The notes: generated by a model from the sequence alone, not told the origin. 64,000 nt of DNA from Lentimonas sp. CC4 (GCF_902728235.1 NZ_CACVBO010000001.1:1738501-1802500), one strand, 5' to 3'. Shown: positions 36,114-44,962, counted from the stretch's first letter. Made by a program: numbers and translations.

Positions 36114-36209
36114 ATGATTCGTTTATTTTTTGCCTTATGTGCCTATTCAGCGATTGCAGTGGAGCTTGGTGCTGCTGGGGCCGCCAACTGTAACTTGTTT
36201 ATCCCTTAA
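36114..36209 (+). CDS. Possible 31-residue ORF, signal-peptide-like remnant
   Basis: ATG 36114 opens MIRLFFALCAYSAIAVELG and stops after 31 residues. The start looks like a membrane or signal segment, but the rest does not resemble a protein. It may be the leftover 5' end of a lost gene. The remaining gap to 36404 holds nothing recognisable. Confidence 0.2.
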   Translation: MIRLFFALCAYSAIAVELGAAGAANCNLFIP

Positions 36210-36404
36210 TTGCCAGAATCTTGGTTTTGCTACCATTTTGGCATTTTATGATCTTTCGGCGAAAAAGAAAGAGCATCGTCCTGTAGTCGTCTTGCGAATC
36301 AATGAAGCTAACCTCTCTTCGTGATCGAAGGAGTGGCTACGTTTCGGGGTTGTTGGGTTAAGACTTGCTTAGTCCGATTATTAGACGCTTCATAATTTTA
36401 ATAT

Positions 36405-37379
36405 ATGCCCTTAGACTATTTAGACCATCCGGAATATCGATTGCGTGCCCGACCGACGCGCACGCGTTTTGGTGCCTGGCTGTGGAGTGAGTTAGCTCAG
36501 CTCAAGGCACCAAAAGGGCTTGGGCTGTTGTTTCGCGAGCGTGTGCACATTGAACCTGAATATCAGCAACTCATGCGGTCCGCTGGGCTGGATTGTGTGC
36601 GCTCGGTGTTCGAGACGAAGCAGGGCGACCTATTAACCAGCCAGGGGATCGGTGGCGAAGACGATGTTAGCCGAATCCGTTTGGATGATAAGGGGAACAC
36701 TCGGACGTTTTATGTGAAGCGCTTCTGGAACCGTCGTTTGGAGTGTATCTTGGCGCGTGTGGCGCGTGGTTCGCTTTTCGGGCGATCAGTGATGCGTGCT
36801 GAGTTTGAAAAGATCCAGTCGCTTGGTAAAATGGGCCTGCGTATTCCACGAGTGGTGGGCTATGGGGAGCAGCGGTTTTGTTTTGGGGTGATTAATACCT
36901 ACATGATCACGGAGGAGATTCCCGATGCGATGGGGGTCGATTTTATTGTGCACAAGTGGATGAGCGATCAGCCGATCGAGCAGCAACCAGCGTTGAAAGA
37001 TGAGTTGCTCACATCGATTGCGTCTGCAGTGAAGACGATGCACCAAAACGGCTTCGAGCACCATGATCTCTTTTTGCGTAACCTGATCATTACTGAGCAG
37101 AACATGTCGAACCTGTATGTGTTTGATTGTCCGCGGGCGTATCGCTGGCCCGCGTTTATTATGAAGCGCCGCCGCAAGGTTGATTTGGCGATGCTGGACG
37201 CCGGGGCCACTGTGGCATTTAGTCCCGTTCAACGTATGCGATTTTTGCATCAATATCTCGGCTGTAAGCGTTTGTCTGCCGAAGGTAAGGCATTTGCACG
37301 GGATGTGTTAGAATATGCTGCGCCGATGCGTAAGAAACAGTTGCGCCGTTTGAAGCTGAGCTTACCTGCTGATTCCTAG
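36405..37379 (+). CDS. LPS core kinase (InaA/WaaP family), catalytic residues intact
   Basis: A 324-residue protein. The N-lobe lysine lies in RTFYVKRFWNRRLECILARV. The catalytic loop is GFEHHDLFLRNLII (His220, Asp221, Asn226) and the metal element is LYVFDCPRAYRWP. The C-terminal helices are basic (MKRRRKVD, RKKQLRRLKL), fitting a membrane-surface enzyme working on LPS. The first 65 residues are an extension not present in the gene at 29712. It stands 297 bases downstream of waaC on the same strand and ends the locus. Confidence 0.85.
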   Translation: MPLDYLDHPEYRLRARPTRTRFGAWLWSELAQLKAPKGLGLLFRERVHIEPEYQQLMRSAGLDCVRSVFETKQGDLLTSQGIGGEDDVSRIRLDDKGNTRTFYVKRFWNRRLECILARVARGSLFGRSVMRAEFEKIQSLGKMGLRIPRVVGYGEQRFCFGVINTYMITEEIPDAMGVDFIVHKWMSDQPIEQQPALKDELLTSIASAVKTMHQNGFEHHDLFLRNLIITEQNMSNLYVFDCPRAYRWPAFIMKRRRKVDLAMLDAGATVAFSPVQRMRFLHQYLGCKRLSAEGKAFARDVLEYAAPMRKKQLRRLKLSLPADS

Positions 37380-37388
37380 TCCCGGCAT

Positions 37389-37449
37389 AAAAAAAATGGC
37401 ATGATTGGTCGCTTGGAGTCGTTGTAACTCCTGCAGCCAATCATGCCAT
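37389..37449. terminator. Bidirectional terminator closing the LPS locus
   Basis: A perfect 13-bp inverted repeat, atggcatgattgg / ccaatcatgccat (37396-37408 and 37437-37449), with a 28-base loop that can also partly fold. A run of A precedes it, which is a T run for the convergent minus-strand gene at 37499. Confidence 0.75.
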
Positions 37450-37498
37450 CTGTAGGCCTCGCGGTGAGGCTGTAAGTTTGGCGTTTCTTTGAGGTCTT

Positions 37499-38380
37499 TT
37501 AGAAGCCGACTGCTAGGCTCGCTGCACCACCATATTCGCTGCCATCACTGAGGAGGCCGACGTAGCCACCCAACTTCATTGAAACGTTGTCATTGAAAGG
37601 GATGATCACTTCGGGCTGTAATTGCATGTCGCTGTAGTCGGCGTCGCCAAGGAAAGTGAGCTCCAATACTGGAATGATGTATTCTCCCATTTGTTCAAAT
37701 ACGATTGCAGCGCGAAGGTCAGCCCATGTGAAGCTGTCTTCGTCGTCTGGGTGTAGATCATCGGTGTCGTAGTAGTGACGGAAGCCAGCATTGAGCAATA
37801 GTTGAGAATCGTTGCCGAAGACTGAGATCGGGCGATCGTATTTGATACCGCCGACGGTGACTTTACCAGAGTGGTTGTAGAGGTCCTTGTCAGACGTGGT
37901 CGTGTCGAGGCTTTCGAGCACTTTACCCCAACCAGCGTAGTAAGCTGCATTGAAGTCGTCATCCTTTAGGTTGAAGAGTTGGTGTTCGAATTGTGCAATC
38001 GCGAAGTCGTAGAGACCGCCGTTGCCATCAATATCAATACTTTTTCCGAAACTCTCTGGTAGCTCTGGGTCTGTGCCTTTGGCGTCTCCATCGGTGTAGA
38101 ATGGGATCAGTAGGCGCACTTGCATGTTTTCTAGGCTCTCACTCAAAAAGCGGAAGGGCACGACGACCTCGGCACCTGCAGTCCAACCATCAAAGCTATC
38201 GGCTTCTTCGAGCTCGATGTCACTGAAAGTGGATGCGCCTACTTCGATGCTGATCGCTTCTTGGGTTTGGGCGAAGCGAGTGTTGATCGGCTGGAGTGTG
38301 GAGTTGCCTGCGTTCGCAGTCAGCGTAGAGAGTGCCAGCACAGAGGTGAGTGCTGATAGTTTGAGTGTGCTTGATTTCAT
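37499..38380 (-). CDS. Outer-membrane beta-barrel-like protein
   Basis: A 293-residue protein with a Sec signal (MKSSTLKLSALTSVLALSTLTANAG). The mature chain is made of alternating hydrophobic-polar strands (VTVGGIKYDRPISVFG, QLLLNAGFRHYYDTDD, VSMKLGGYVGLL). It ends AASLAVGF, with the C-terminal Phe typical of outer-membrane barrels recognised by BamA. About 12 candidate strands can be counted loosely. Function is unknown; a porin-like role or a transport role is inferred from form alone. It is convergent with the LPS locus. Confidence 0.7.
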   Translation of the reverse strand: MKSSTLKLSALTSVLALSTLTANAGNSTLQPINTRFAQTQEAISIEVGASTFSDIELEEADSFDGWTAGAEVVVPFRFLSESLENMQVRLLIPFYTDGDAKGTDPELPESFGKSIDIDGNGGLYDFAIAQFEHQLFNLKDDDFNAAYYAGWGKVLESLDTTTSDKDLYNHSGKVTVGGIKYDRPISVFGNDSQLLLNAGFRHYYDTDDLHPDDEDSFTWADLRAAIVFEQMGEYIIPVLELTFLGDADYSDMQLQPEVIIPFNDNVSMKLGGYVGLLSDGSEYGGAASLAVGF

Positions 38381-38574
38381 AGTATTGTTGTTTGTTGTTG
38401 GTTCCGCAGCATGGGCAGCGAACTGCGCGATCTGTATTGCTAACGGCGATGTAGATCAAAATTCAATCAATGGGTCAACTTGATAAACTATGGGGTAGAT
38501 GCCATCTTTTCCGATTATCGCTTTGACGAAACCTGTCAGTCAGCTACTTCTGCTCTCTTTTCACCGACTCAGTC

Positions 38575-39846
38575 ATGATTGATATTAAGCTCCTCCGCGA
38601 GCAGCCGGATTTCGTCCGCGCTGCCATTGCCAATAAAAAGTTCACTTGCGATATCGACGCCATCCTTGCGTTCGATACGACACGCCGTGCGAAGATCACG
38701 GATGCTGAGCAAGCACGTGCCGCACAGAAGGCCGCGAATAAAGAGATGGCTGCATTGCCGAAGGGCACGCCTGAGTTTATCGCCAAGGTGCAGGAAATGA
38801 AGGCCATCGCTGGAAAGGCGAAAGAGCTGGAAGCTGCGGCGAAGGAGGCAGATGAGGCCTTCCAGGAGGCATTTCTCTCGATTCCGAATCTTGCGGATCC
38901 ATCGACTCCAATCGGAAAAAACGAGGACGAGAACGAAGTCGCTGCGACTTGGGGCGATGCGGATGCTGAGTTTCCAAATGCGCTGCCACACTTCGACATC
39001 CCTTGGTTTGAGTCGCGGGTCGATTTCGCACGTGGCGTGAAAGTTGCAGGCGCTGGTTTCCCGTTCTATGTCGGTGAGATGTCACGTCTCGTGCGCGCAT
39101 TGGTCAATTTCTTCTTAGAAGAAGCGCGTCAAGCTGGTTACGAGGAAATGCTACCTCCAATCGTAGTGAACGAGGAAAGTGCGACGGCGACAGGGCAACT
39201 TCCAGACAAGGAAGGCCAAATGTATGTCGACCCGAACGAGGGTCTCTACTTGATTCCGACTGCTGAGGTGCCAGTGACTAATTTCTATCGCGACGAGATC
39301 ATCGACGCAGATCAGTTACCGCTGCGTCATTGCGCATACACGCCATGCTTTCGTCGTGAGGCTGGCAGCTGGGGTGCGCATGTGCGTGGCCTGAACCGTT
39401 TGCACCAGTTCGATAAGGTTGAGCTGGTCAAGTGGACTGATGCCGACAGCAGCATGGAAGAGCTGGAGAAGCTACGCGGCGACGTGGAGCAACTCTTGCA
39501 AAAGCTGGAGCTGCCGTATCGCGTGCTGCGTATGTGCACTGGCGATATCGGTTTCCCGCATGCGAAGCAATACGATCTCGAAGTGTTCGCTGCTGGCCAA
39601 AAGCGTTGGTTGGAAGTCTCTAGCTGCAGTAACTTTACCGATTTTCAGGCACGCCGTGCGGGTATTCGCTATCGCGGCGCGGATGGCAAGCCAGTGACTG
39701 CTCATACGCTTAATGGCTCTGCGCTTGCGGTGCCACGTGTGCTTGCTGCGATTCTTGAGAACAACTTGCAGGCCGATGGCCGTGTGAAGGTGCCCGCATG
39801 TCTCCAGTATTGGATGCAGCAGGAGTTCATCGGCGTCGCTAAGTAG
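38575..39846 (+). CDS. serS: Seryl-tRNA synthetase
   Basis: A 423-residue class II synthetase of standard length. The N-terminal coiled-coil arm that grips tRNA-Ser spans about 30-100 (MIDIKLLREQPDFVRAAI start). Motif 2 is FRREAGSWGAHVRGLNRLHQF (about 262) and motif 3 is LNGSALAVPRVLAAILEN (about 380). EVSSCSNFTDFQARR is also typical. It charges tRNA-Ser in the cytoplasm. Confidence 0.96.
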   Translation: MIDIKLLREQPDFVRAAIANKKFTCDIDAILAFDTTRRAKITDAEQARAAQKAANKEMAALPKGTPEFIAKVQEMKAIAGKAKELEAAAKEADEAFQEAFLSIPNLADPSTPIGKNEDENEVAATWGDADAEFPNALPHFDIPWFESRVDFARGVKVAGAGFPFYVGEMSRLVRALVNFFLEEARQAGYEEMLPPIVVNEESATATGQLPDKEGQMYVDPNEGLYLIPTAEVPVTNFYRDEIIDADQLPLRHCAYTPCFRREAGSWGAHVRGLNRLHQFDKVELVKWTDADSSMEELEKLRGDVEQLLQKLELPYRVLRMCTGDIGFPHAKQYDLEVFAAGQKRWLEVSSCSNFTDFQARRAGIRYRGADGKPVTAHTLNGSALAVPRVLAAILENNLQADGRVKVPACLQYWMQQEFIGVAK

Positions 39847-39922
39847 TGTTCGCTAATCTAAGGTCAATTTCGTAGCGGCGAAGGCTTGCTTAGTTATTCA
39901 TCGATCATAAGTATCCTCCTTC

Positions 39923-40150
39923 ATGGAAACGCTAAAACAAGCTCTCATGTCACAAAACATTTTAGCATGGGTCATTGTGATCGTGCTGTTTGTGCTTTGC
40001 TTGAAGTTTATCAAAAGCGCAGGTAAGGGGATCCTTATTTTTATCGGGATCATGATATTATGTGCCATACTGGGCAAATACTTCCCCGGTTTCGTGGCAC
40101 CCATGGTTGATTTTGTGCAGGGCGGCTGGCTTGGCGAGAACCGCCCCTGA
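39923..40150 (+). CDS. Small membrane protein, unknown function
   Basis: A 75-residue protein with two hydrophobic helices (about 13-31 and 36-55: LAWVIVIVLFVLCLKFI and GILIFIGIMILCAILGKYF), joined by SAGKG. The short C-terminal tail is GGWLGENRP. It starts just after a purine-rich site (aagtatcctccttc is on the same strand but not SD-like). It sits between serS and proS on the same strand. Similar small membrane proteins with a GKGILxFIG core are common in bacteria but uncharacterised. Confidence 0.65.
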   Translation: METLKQALMSQNILAWVIVIVLFVLCLKFIKSAGKGILIFIGIMILCAILGKYFPGFVAPMVDFVQGGWLGENRP

Positions 40151-40211
40151 GTCATCTTGATGTAAATTTGGCATTGCAGGGGAGGGCGCGGACGATTTGC
40201 TTCCTTGCCTC

Positions 40212-41732
40212 ATGGCTAAACAGGCAAAAACCGCAATTACTCCCACCCGCGAAGAAGACTATCCGGAATGGTATCAACAGGTCATTAAGGCCGCCGATCT
40301 CGCAGAGACCTCGCCCGTGCGCGGCTGTATGGTGATCAAGCCTTGGGGCTACGCCATCTGGGAAAACATTAAGGAGGATCTTGACCGTCGCTTTAAGGCC
40401 ACCGGTCATAAGAACGCATATTTCCCGCTCTTCATTCCGATGAGCTACCTCCAGAAAGAGGCGGAGCACGTTGATGGCTTCGCTAAAGAATGCGCCGTCG
40501 TTACGCACTCTCGTCTAGAGGCCGATGCCGATGGCAAGCTCCAGCCTGCTGGTAAGCTCGAAGAGCCACTCATCGTGCGCCCGACCTCCGAGACCATTAT
40601 TGGCGAGCTTTTCTCGAAATGGGTGAAATCCTATCGCGATCTACCACTTCTCATCAACCAGTGGGCCAATGTGGTGCGCTGGGAAATGCGCACGCGCCTC
40701 TTCCTCCGCACTGCAGAGTTCCTCTGGCAAGAAGGTCACACCGCGCATGCTACTTCTGAAGAAGCACTCTTTGAGACGCGTCAGATGTTGGATACCTACG
40801 CCGACTTTGCGGAAAACTTCATGGCGATGCCTGTCATCACTGGCGAGAAGACTGCTGCGGAGCGTTTCCCTGGAGCCGATGCAACCTACGCTATCGAAGC
40901 GATGATGCAGGATCGCAAGGCACTTCAAGCCGGCACCTCGCACTTCCTCGGTCAGAATTTCTCGAAATCCAGTGGTATCAAATATCTCAGTGCCGAGGGT
41001 AAAGAAGAGTTTGCTTGGACCACTTCTTGGGGTGTTTCGACACGCTTGATCGGTGGCTTGATTATGACGCACTCCGATGACGATGGCCTCGTGCTGCCGC
41101 CACGTATTGCGCCGTCACACTTGGTCATCATTCCATTTACTCCGAAGGAGGAGACTCGCGCCGAAGTGCTTGATTATTGCCATAAATTGAAGCAAGAGCT
41201 TGAAGGTCAAAGCTACATGGGTGCACCAGTGAAGGTGGAACTCGACGACCGCGATATGCGTGGTGGTGAGAAAGCGTGGGATTGGATTAAAAAGGGCATC
41301 CCACTTCGTGTTGAAGTCGGGCCACGCGATATCGCTAGCGATAGTATGATGGTCGGACGCCGCGACCGTGCGCCGAAGGATAAGCAAAGCGTTGGCAAAG
41401 ATGCATTCGTATCAGGCATTGTTGATTTGTTGGATAATATCCAAGACGGGCTACTCGCGAAGGCGAAGAAGTTCCGCAAAGAGAATACACGCGATATCAC
41501 AACTGAGGCAGAGTTTGTCGAATTCTTCACTCCGAAGAACAAAAACAACCCTGAAATTCACGGCGGTTTTGCCTCGATGGGCTTCTGCTGCGATCCTGAG
41601 CTCGAAGATAAAATTGCAAAGCAATATAAAGTCACCGTGCGCTGTATTCCAAATGCATCGCTCAAGGAAGAAGTGGCCTGCGTCTTTACCGGTAAGCCAG
41701 GTAAGCGCGTGATCTTCGCTAAGTCTTACTAG
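40212..41732 (+). CDS. proS: Prolyl-tRNA synthetase, archaeal/eukaryote-like type
   Basis: A 506-residue class II synthetase. It lacks the bacterial editing insertion and instead matches the archaeal/eukaryotic ProRS form: EDYPEWYQQVIKAADLAE at the N terminus, RPTSETIIGELFSKWVKSYRDLP, RWEMRTRLFLRTAEFLWQEGHTAHAT (motif 2), and motif 3 around TSWGVSTRLIGGLIMTHSDD. The C-terminal domain has a cysteine-containing region and ends in Tyr, as in that subclass. ATG 40212 (MAKQAK) is preferred over an upstream in-frame start. Confidence 0.96.
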   Translation: MAKQAKTAITPTREEDYPEWYQQVIKAADLAETSPVRGCMVIKPWGYAIWENIKEDLDRRFKATGHKNAYFPLFIPMSYLQKEAEHVDGFAKECAVVTHSRLEADADGKLQPAGKLEEPLIVRPTSETIIGELFSKWVKSYRDLPLLINQWANVVRWEMRTRLFLRTAEFLWQEGHTAHATSEEALFETRQMLDTYADFAENFMAMPVITGEKTAAERFPGADATYAIEAMMQDRKALQAGTSHFLGQNFSKSSGIKYLSAEGKEEFAWTTSWGVSTRLIGGLIMTHSDDDGLVLPPRIAPSHLVIIPFTPKEETRAEVLDYCHKLKQELEGQSYMGAPVKVELDDRDMRGGEKAWDWIKKGIPLRVEVGPRDIASDSMMVGRRDRAPKDKQSVGKDAFVSGIVDLLDNIQDGLLAKAKKFRKENTRDITTEAEFVEFFTPKNKNNPEIHGGFASMGFCCDPELEDKIAKQYKVTVRCIPNASLKEEVACVFTGKPGKRVIFAKSY

Positions 41733-41737
41733 CAAAC

Positions 41738-41768
41738 GGAGCGTGGGTGACTTGCCCACGCTCCTTTA
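41738..41768. terminator. Terminator after proS
   Basis: A perfect 10-bp stem (ggagcgtggg / cccacgctcc) with a 7-base loop is followed by TTTA. A second copy of the right arm (gcccacgctccgtt, about 41802-41815) could pair with the same left arm. Confidence 0.75.
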
Positions 41769-41814
41769 CTGTGACACGACTTTTTCTAGCCAAGCGCCAT
41801 TTGCCCACGCTCCG

Positions 41815-42174
41815 TTATTTATCGTGCACCCATGCCAGTGCGGCTTCCATGCTATTAAAGTCTTGAGTCGGCCAGTGTGACTCGCAGGCATTGTCACTAT
41901 AGATTTTATTGAGCTGTTCGCCGCCGATGACTGCTACGCGAATATGCGGATTCGTGTGTGCCGCTGCCATGTCAAGGTGGGTGATCTTACGCATGATCAG
42001 TGGTGTGACGGTTACTGACTTCACTTCCGATAGATCCACAATTTGATACCAGAGATCATCAAAGCGCTCATCGCCGTAGATATTAATATTCGATTGGAGC
42101 AGCTCTTCACCGGTCAGGTTTCCGGTGTATTTCCAAGTGACTCCATGCTGAGTCCATTGTGTGGTGTAAGGCAT
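41815..42174 (-). CDS. SpoIIAA/STAS-like protein
   Basis: A 119-residue protein of the SpoIIAA-like type. It shows GNLTGEELLQSNINIYGDERFDDLWYQIVDLSEV then a beta-alpha pattern IRVAVIGGEQLNKIYS and FNSMEAALAWVHD. The STAS-like fold is inferred from the strand-helix rhythm. No phospho-acceptor Ser typical of anti-sigma antagonists is evident. It is convergent with proS. Upstream are two direct copies of gacagggat. Role is unknown. Confidence 0.6.
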   Translation of the reverse strand: MPYTTQWTQHGVTWKYTGNLTGEELLQSNINIYGDERFDDLWYQIVDLSEVKSVTVTPLIMRKITHLDMAAAHTNPHIRVAVIGGEQLNKIYSDNACESHWPTQDFNSMEAALAWVHDK

Positions 42175-42296
42175 GACAGGGATGACAGGGATGTCGCGAG
42201 GTGTTAAAACGGTTAAGCAAAGGGGAGTGAATGCTTATCGTTCTTTAATAGTTATAACTGTTTACTGATAAAATTCGACCTAGAATTGCCTTTTTA

Positions 42297-43298
42297 TTAC
42301 CAGAGTTGTGGGCTCGCCGCTCCGCTGAGCACTTCACATGCATGATAATCCACTTCTGGTAGAAACTTAAGGCCTGTGACTTTTTCGATCTGGGCAATTG
42401 AGCTGATGTAATTCTGTAGTGCGGTGTCTTCAGCATCTTGAGGCGCTAGAAACGCAATCGCTCGCAGGGCTCCCGTATCGGTCAGATCAAATACGATCGC
42501 GTAAAAACTATCGGGAATGCGTATTCCAGATTCGAGCTTGAGGCTGTCTTTGCTTATGACTGACCCCACATAGACCCAGACCTCGCCAAAGCGATTGGGG
42601 TAGTTGACCGTGGTTTCCTGCATGAGTCGCTGCCATACGCCTTCGCTAAACTTCGCTGACATTGGAGCTAGGTTTGTCACCAGATGAGCCTCGTTTGCGC
42701 CCACTTCGCCAAACTCACCAGCCAACGCGGCGGGCGGTGCAATCGCTTTGGGCGTCCACTTGCCGAATTGCATGTCGCGGGCGCGTAGTTGTTTGATACG
42801 CGGATCTTCAAAGAAACCATCTGGCACCGCCGCGTCTTGGCGGTCGCTGTTGCTTAGTTTGAAGGCGATACAGGAGGCTTGGCGTTCCTTTTCGTTGAAG
42901 AGGTTGATATAGCTCTTGTTGTGGAGCACGCGAATCGGAGATTTTGATTGAGGCACGCCTGCGATTAGCGGCGACTCCTCATGCCCAAGTTCGCCACCTT
43001 CGACTGCCAGGCCCAGGCTGCCGGGAATGGCGTCGTAGCCTCGATTCAAGAGGCTCGTGATCGGGCGGGGCATCCACTCTGGAGTGCGCGCGGCGTTGAT
43101 TGCTTGGATTGCGACGCGTTCCATCTGAGTGCGCAGTGCAAAGGAGCCGAAATAATAGGCTGCCGCCAATCCGCAGATCAGAAGTAGTAAGACGATGAAT
43201 ACGGTGCGTAAGTAAGAGCGACCCTCTGGTTTCGTCTTGCTGCGTGCCCGCTTGCGAGCGGTCGTCCGTTTTTTAGTTGCGCGTTTTTTTGCTGCCAT
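42297..43298 (-). CDS. NUC-fold (DNA/RNA non-specific endonuclease) protein with lost active site
   Basis: A 333-residue protein. A Lys/Arg-rich N terminus (AKKRATKKRTTARKRARSK) precedes one membrane helix (about 34-55), then a NUC-type ββα-metal domain. Family landmarks are RQASCIAFKL, LVTNLAPMSAKFSEGVWQRL, FGEVWVYVGSVI and IPDSFYAIVFD. Where active enzymes have YDRGHxAP, this reads WTPKAIAP, so the catalytic His and the Asp and Arg beside it are gone. The metal-ligand Asn is Ser (KFSEGVW) and the Glu in RLE is Met. It is probably a non-catalytic, membrane-anchored derivative. Confidence 0.78.
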   Translation of the reverse strand: MAAKKRATKKRTTARKRARSKTKPEGRSYLRTVFIVLLLLICGLAAAYYFGSFALRTQMERVAIQAINAARTPEWMPRPITSLLNRGYDAIPGSLGLAVEGGELGHEESPLIAGVPQSKSPIRVLHNKSYINLFNEKERQASCIAFKLSNSDRQDAAVPDGFFEDPRIKQLRARDMQFGKWTPKAIAPPAALAGEFGEVGANEAHLVTNLAPMSAKFSEGVWQRLMQETTVNYPNRFGEVWVYVGSVISKDSLKLESGIRIPDSFYAIVFDLTDTGALRAIAFLAPQDAEDTALQNYISSIAQIEKVTGLKFLPEVDYHACEVLSGAASPQLW

Positions 43299-43328
43299 TC
43301 GTCGTCTAGCAAAACGCACCCACCTGCC

Positions 43329-43970
43329 TTATTCAAGGTCGAGCTTCTTTAACTTTGGGCGGATCACCATTTGGCAATACGGTGCGGCCTTATTTAAGCG
43401 GTAGTAATCCTGATGATAGTCTTCGGCAGGGTAGTAGTCCGAGGCCTCAGTGATCTCGGTCACTATTGGGCGATCAAAGGCCTTTTGGGCTGCAGCTTTC
43501 GATGCCTCGGCGATTTCACGTTGAGCCTCGCTGTGGTAGAAAATAGCAGAGCGATATTGCGTGCCTTTGTCCGCGCCTTGCTGATTCAAAGTCGTCGGGT
43601 TATGTGAGCGCCAGAGCCAGTCGAGCAATGTCTCATAGGAAATGACCGCTGGATCAAAAGTGATTTGAGTGATCTCCGCGTGCCCCGTGGTGCCGGTGCA
43701 GACTTCGCGGTAGGTGGGATCTTTGACCTCGCCACCCATGTAGCCGGATTCGACATCCTGCACACCGTCGAGGTTTTCAAATACCGCTTCGACACACCAG
43801 AAGCAACCTGCCCCAAAAGTGGCGATTTCAAAAGAGGAGGGATCTGAATCTGTCATAGTTGTGTCGTTCGTGGTGGGAGCGGCTTTTTCAGCGCAAGCAA
43901 TTAAGCTAAGTGCGCTGGCGAAGCAGAGGCATCCGGCTTGGATGAGACGGGGCAATGTTTTCTGGAGCAT
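43329..43970 (-). CDS. msrA: Peptide methionine sulfoxide reductase A, lipoprotein form
   Basis: A 213-residue protein. The N-terminal lipoprotein signal has its lipobox at SLIAC (about residue 26). The MsrA core follows: FGAGCFWCVEAVFENLDGV (catalytic Cys in GCFWC), SGYMGG, TGHAEITQITFDP, and YRSAIFYHSEAQ. It reduces methionine-S-sulfoxide. The signal places it on the periplasmic side, protecting envelope proteins. It lies 30 bases upstream of the nuclease-fold gene on the same strand. No msrB is visible. Confidence 0.94.
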   Translation of the reverse strand: MLQKTLPRLIQAGCLCFASALSLIACAEKAAPTTNDTTMTDSDPSSFEIATFGAGCFWCVEAVFENLDGVQDVESGYMGGEVKDPTYREVCTGTTGHAEITQITFDPAVISYETLLDWLWRSHNPTTLNQQGADKGTQYRSAIFYHSEAQREIAEASKAAAQKAFDRPIVTEITEASDYYPAEDYHQDYYRLNKAAPYCQMVIRPKLKKLDLE

Positions 43971-44050
43971 AGGAATAGGAGTCGTTCGCTGTGAAAATAT
44001 TTCCCAATTTCCCTGCCTTTCAGCTTTTCAGTGTTCTAGCTTTTCAGAAC

Positions 44051-44326
44051 TTACAGTGATATTACGTTCGGGACCTTTGCTACACGCTCGTAGACTTCGA
44101 GCACTTCGTCGCTCGATGCCACCTGGATTTCCATGGTGTAGGCCGTGAACCGACCACTAGAAGACTCTTTCGCGCGGATCGGTTCCACATCGAAGAGTGC
44201 GAGCACCTCTTCTGTTTTGTCCTTAGGCACAATAAATTTAAACGGAAAGAGGCAGGGCCATTCGTAGTTGGCGTCCAACGAGGAGCGAAAGGATTCGATC
44301 GATTTTTGGTCAGCAGTGTCTGTCAT
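44051..44326 (-). CDS. DUF493 (YbeD-like) protein
   Basis: A 91-residue protein. The family pattern is YEWPCLFPFKFIVPKDKTEEVLALF, SSSGRFTAYTMEIQVASSDEVLEVYERV and the C-terminal VPNVISL. YbeD has an ACT-like ferredoxin fold and is linked to regulation or lipoate metabolism in enterobacteria; its role here is unknown. ATG 44326 (MTDTADQ) is chosen because the upstream extension has no family similarity. It is divergent from the GbsR-type regulator. Confidence 0.85.
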   Translation of the reverse strand: MTDTADQKSIESFRSSLDANYEWPCLFPFKFIVPKDKTEEVLALFDVEPIRAKESSSGRFTAYTMEIQVASSDEVLEVYERVAKVPNVISL

Positions 44327-44416
44327 AGTCGCAGCACTGTGGTGACTGCGCCACAAATTGTCAAAAGTGGGGTGCTGAATACTTCAATTTTTATCCACTG
44401 TCATTTTTAACTTGCT

Positions 44417-44442
44417 AAACTTTCAGTAATTACTGAAAGTTT
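44417..44442 (+). promoter_or_regulatory. Perfect 26-bp palindromic operator of the GbsR-type regulator
   Basis: AAACTTTCAGTAA followed directly by its exact complement TTACTGAAAGTTT. It ends 4 bases before the regulator's ATG (44447), a typical place for auto-repression. A related 26-bp site lies upstream of the gene at 45402. Confidence 0.85.
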
Positions 44443-44446
44443 AATC

Positions 44447-44962
44447 ATGAACGATACGGACTTTCAAAAAACTCGCATGGAATTTATCGCACAGTGGGGC
44501 ACACTGGGCAGTAGTTGGGGGATCAATCGCACGATGGCGCAGATCCATGCCTTGCTAATGATCGCAGTGGAGCCCTTGCACACCAATGAGGTGATGGACG
44601 AGTTGAAGGTGAGCCGTGGCAATGCCAATGCGAATTTGCGAGACTTGGTAGGTTGGGGGCTCGTGCGCCGTGTGACCTATCCCGGTGACCGCAAAGAATA
44701 CTTTGAAGCGGAGAAGGATGTGTGGACGATTTTCTGCACCGTGGCTCGCGAGCGTAAACGTCGTGAGATCGATCCGGTGCTGAAGCTGCTACAGGACTCG
44801 TCCTCGCAGTCACTCAATAAGAACGACGCCGCACAGAAGCTGTTCGCCGAGCAGCTCTCGGATCTAGCCGATTTTGTCGGCACTGCGGATCAGGTGCTTG
44901 GTAAGGTCGCTCGCTCAGAGAAGAGCAAGGTCATGCCATTTTTACTCAAAAAATTTATATGA
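44447..44962 (+). CDS. GbsR/MarR-family transcriptional regulator
   Basis: A 171-residue winged-helix regulator of the GbsR type. The DNA-binding region covers about 18-80: GINRTMAQIHALLMIAVEPLHTNEVMDELKVSRGNANANLRDLV with the wing GLVRRVTYPGDRKEYFEAE. The C-terminal part is helical and charged, likely for dimerisation. A perfect palindrome overlaps its promoter (44417-44442), so self-regulation is expected. It is followed 15 bases later by a membrane protein gene with a strong AAGGAG ribosome-binding site. Confidence 0.9.
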   Translation: MNDTDFQKTRMEFIAQWGTLGSSWGINRTMAQIHALLMIAVEPLHTNEVMDELKVSRGNANANLRDLVGWGLVRRVTYPGDRKEYFEAEKDVWTIFCTVARERKRREIDPVLKLLQDSSSQSLNKNDAAQKLFAEQLSDLADFVGTADQVLGKVARSEKSKVMPFLLKKFI

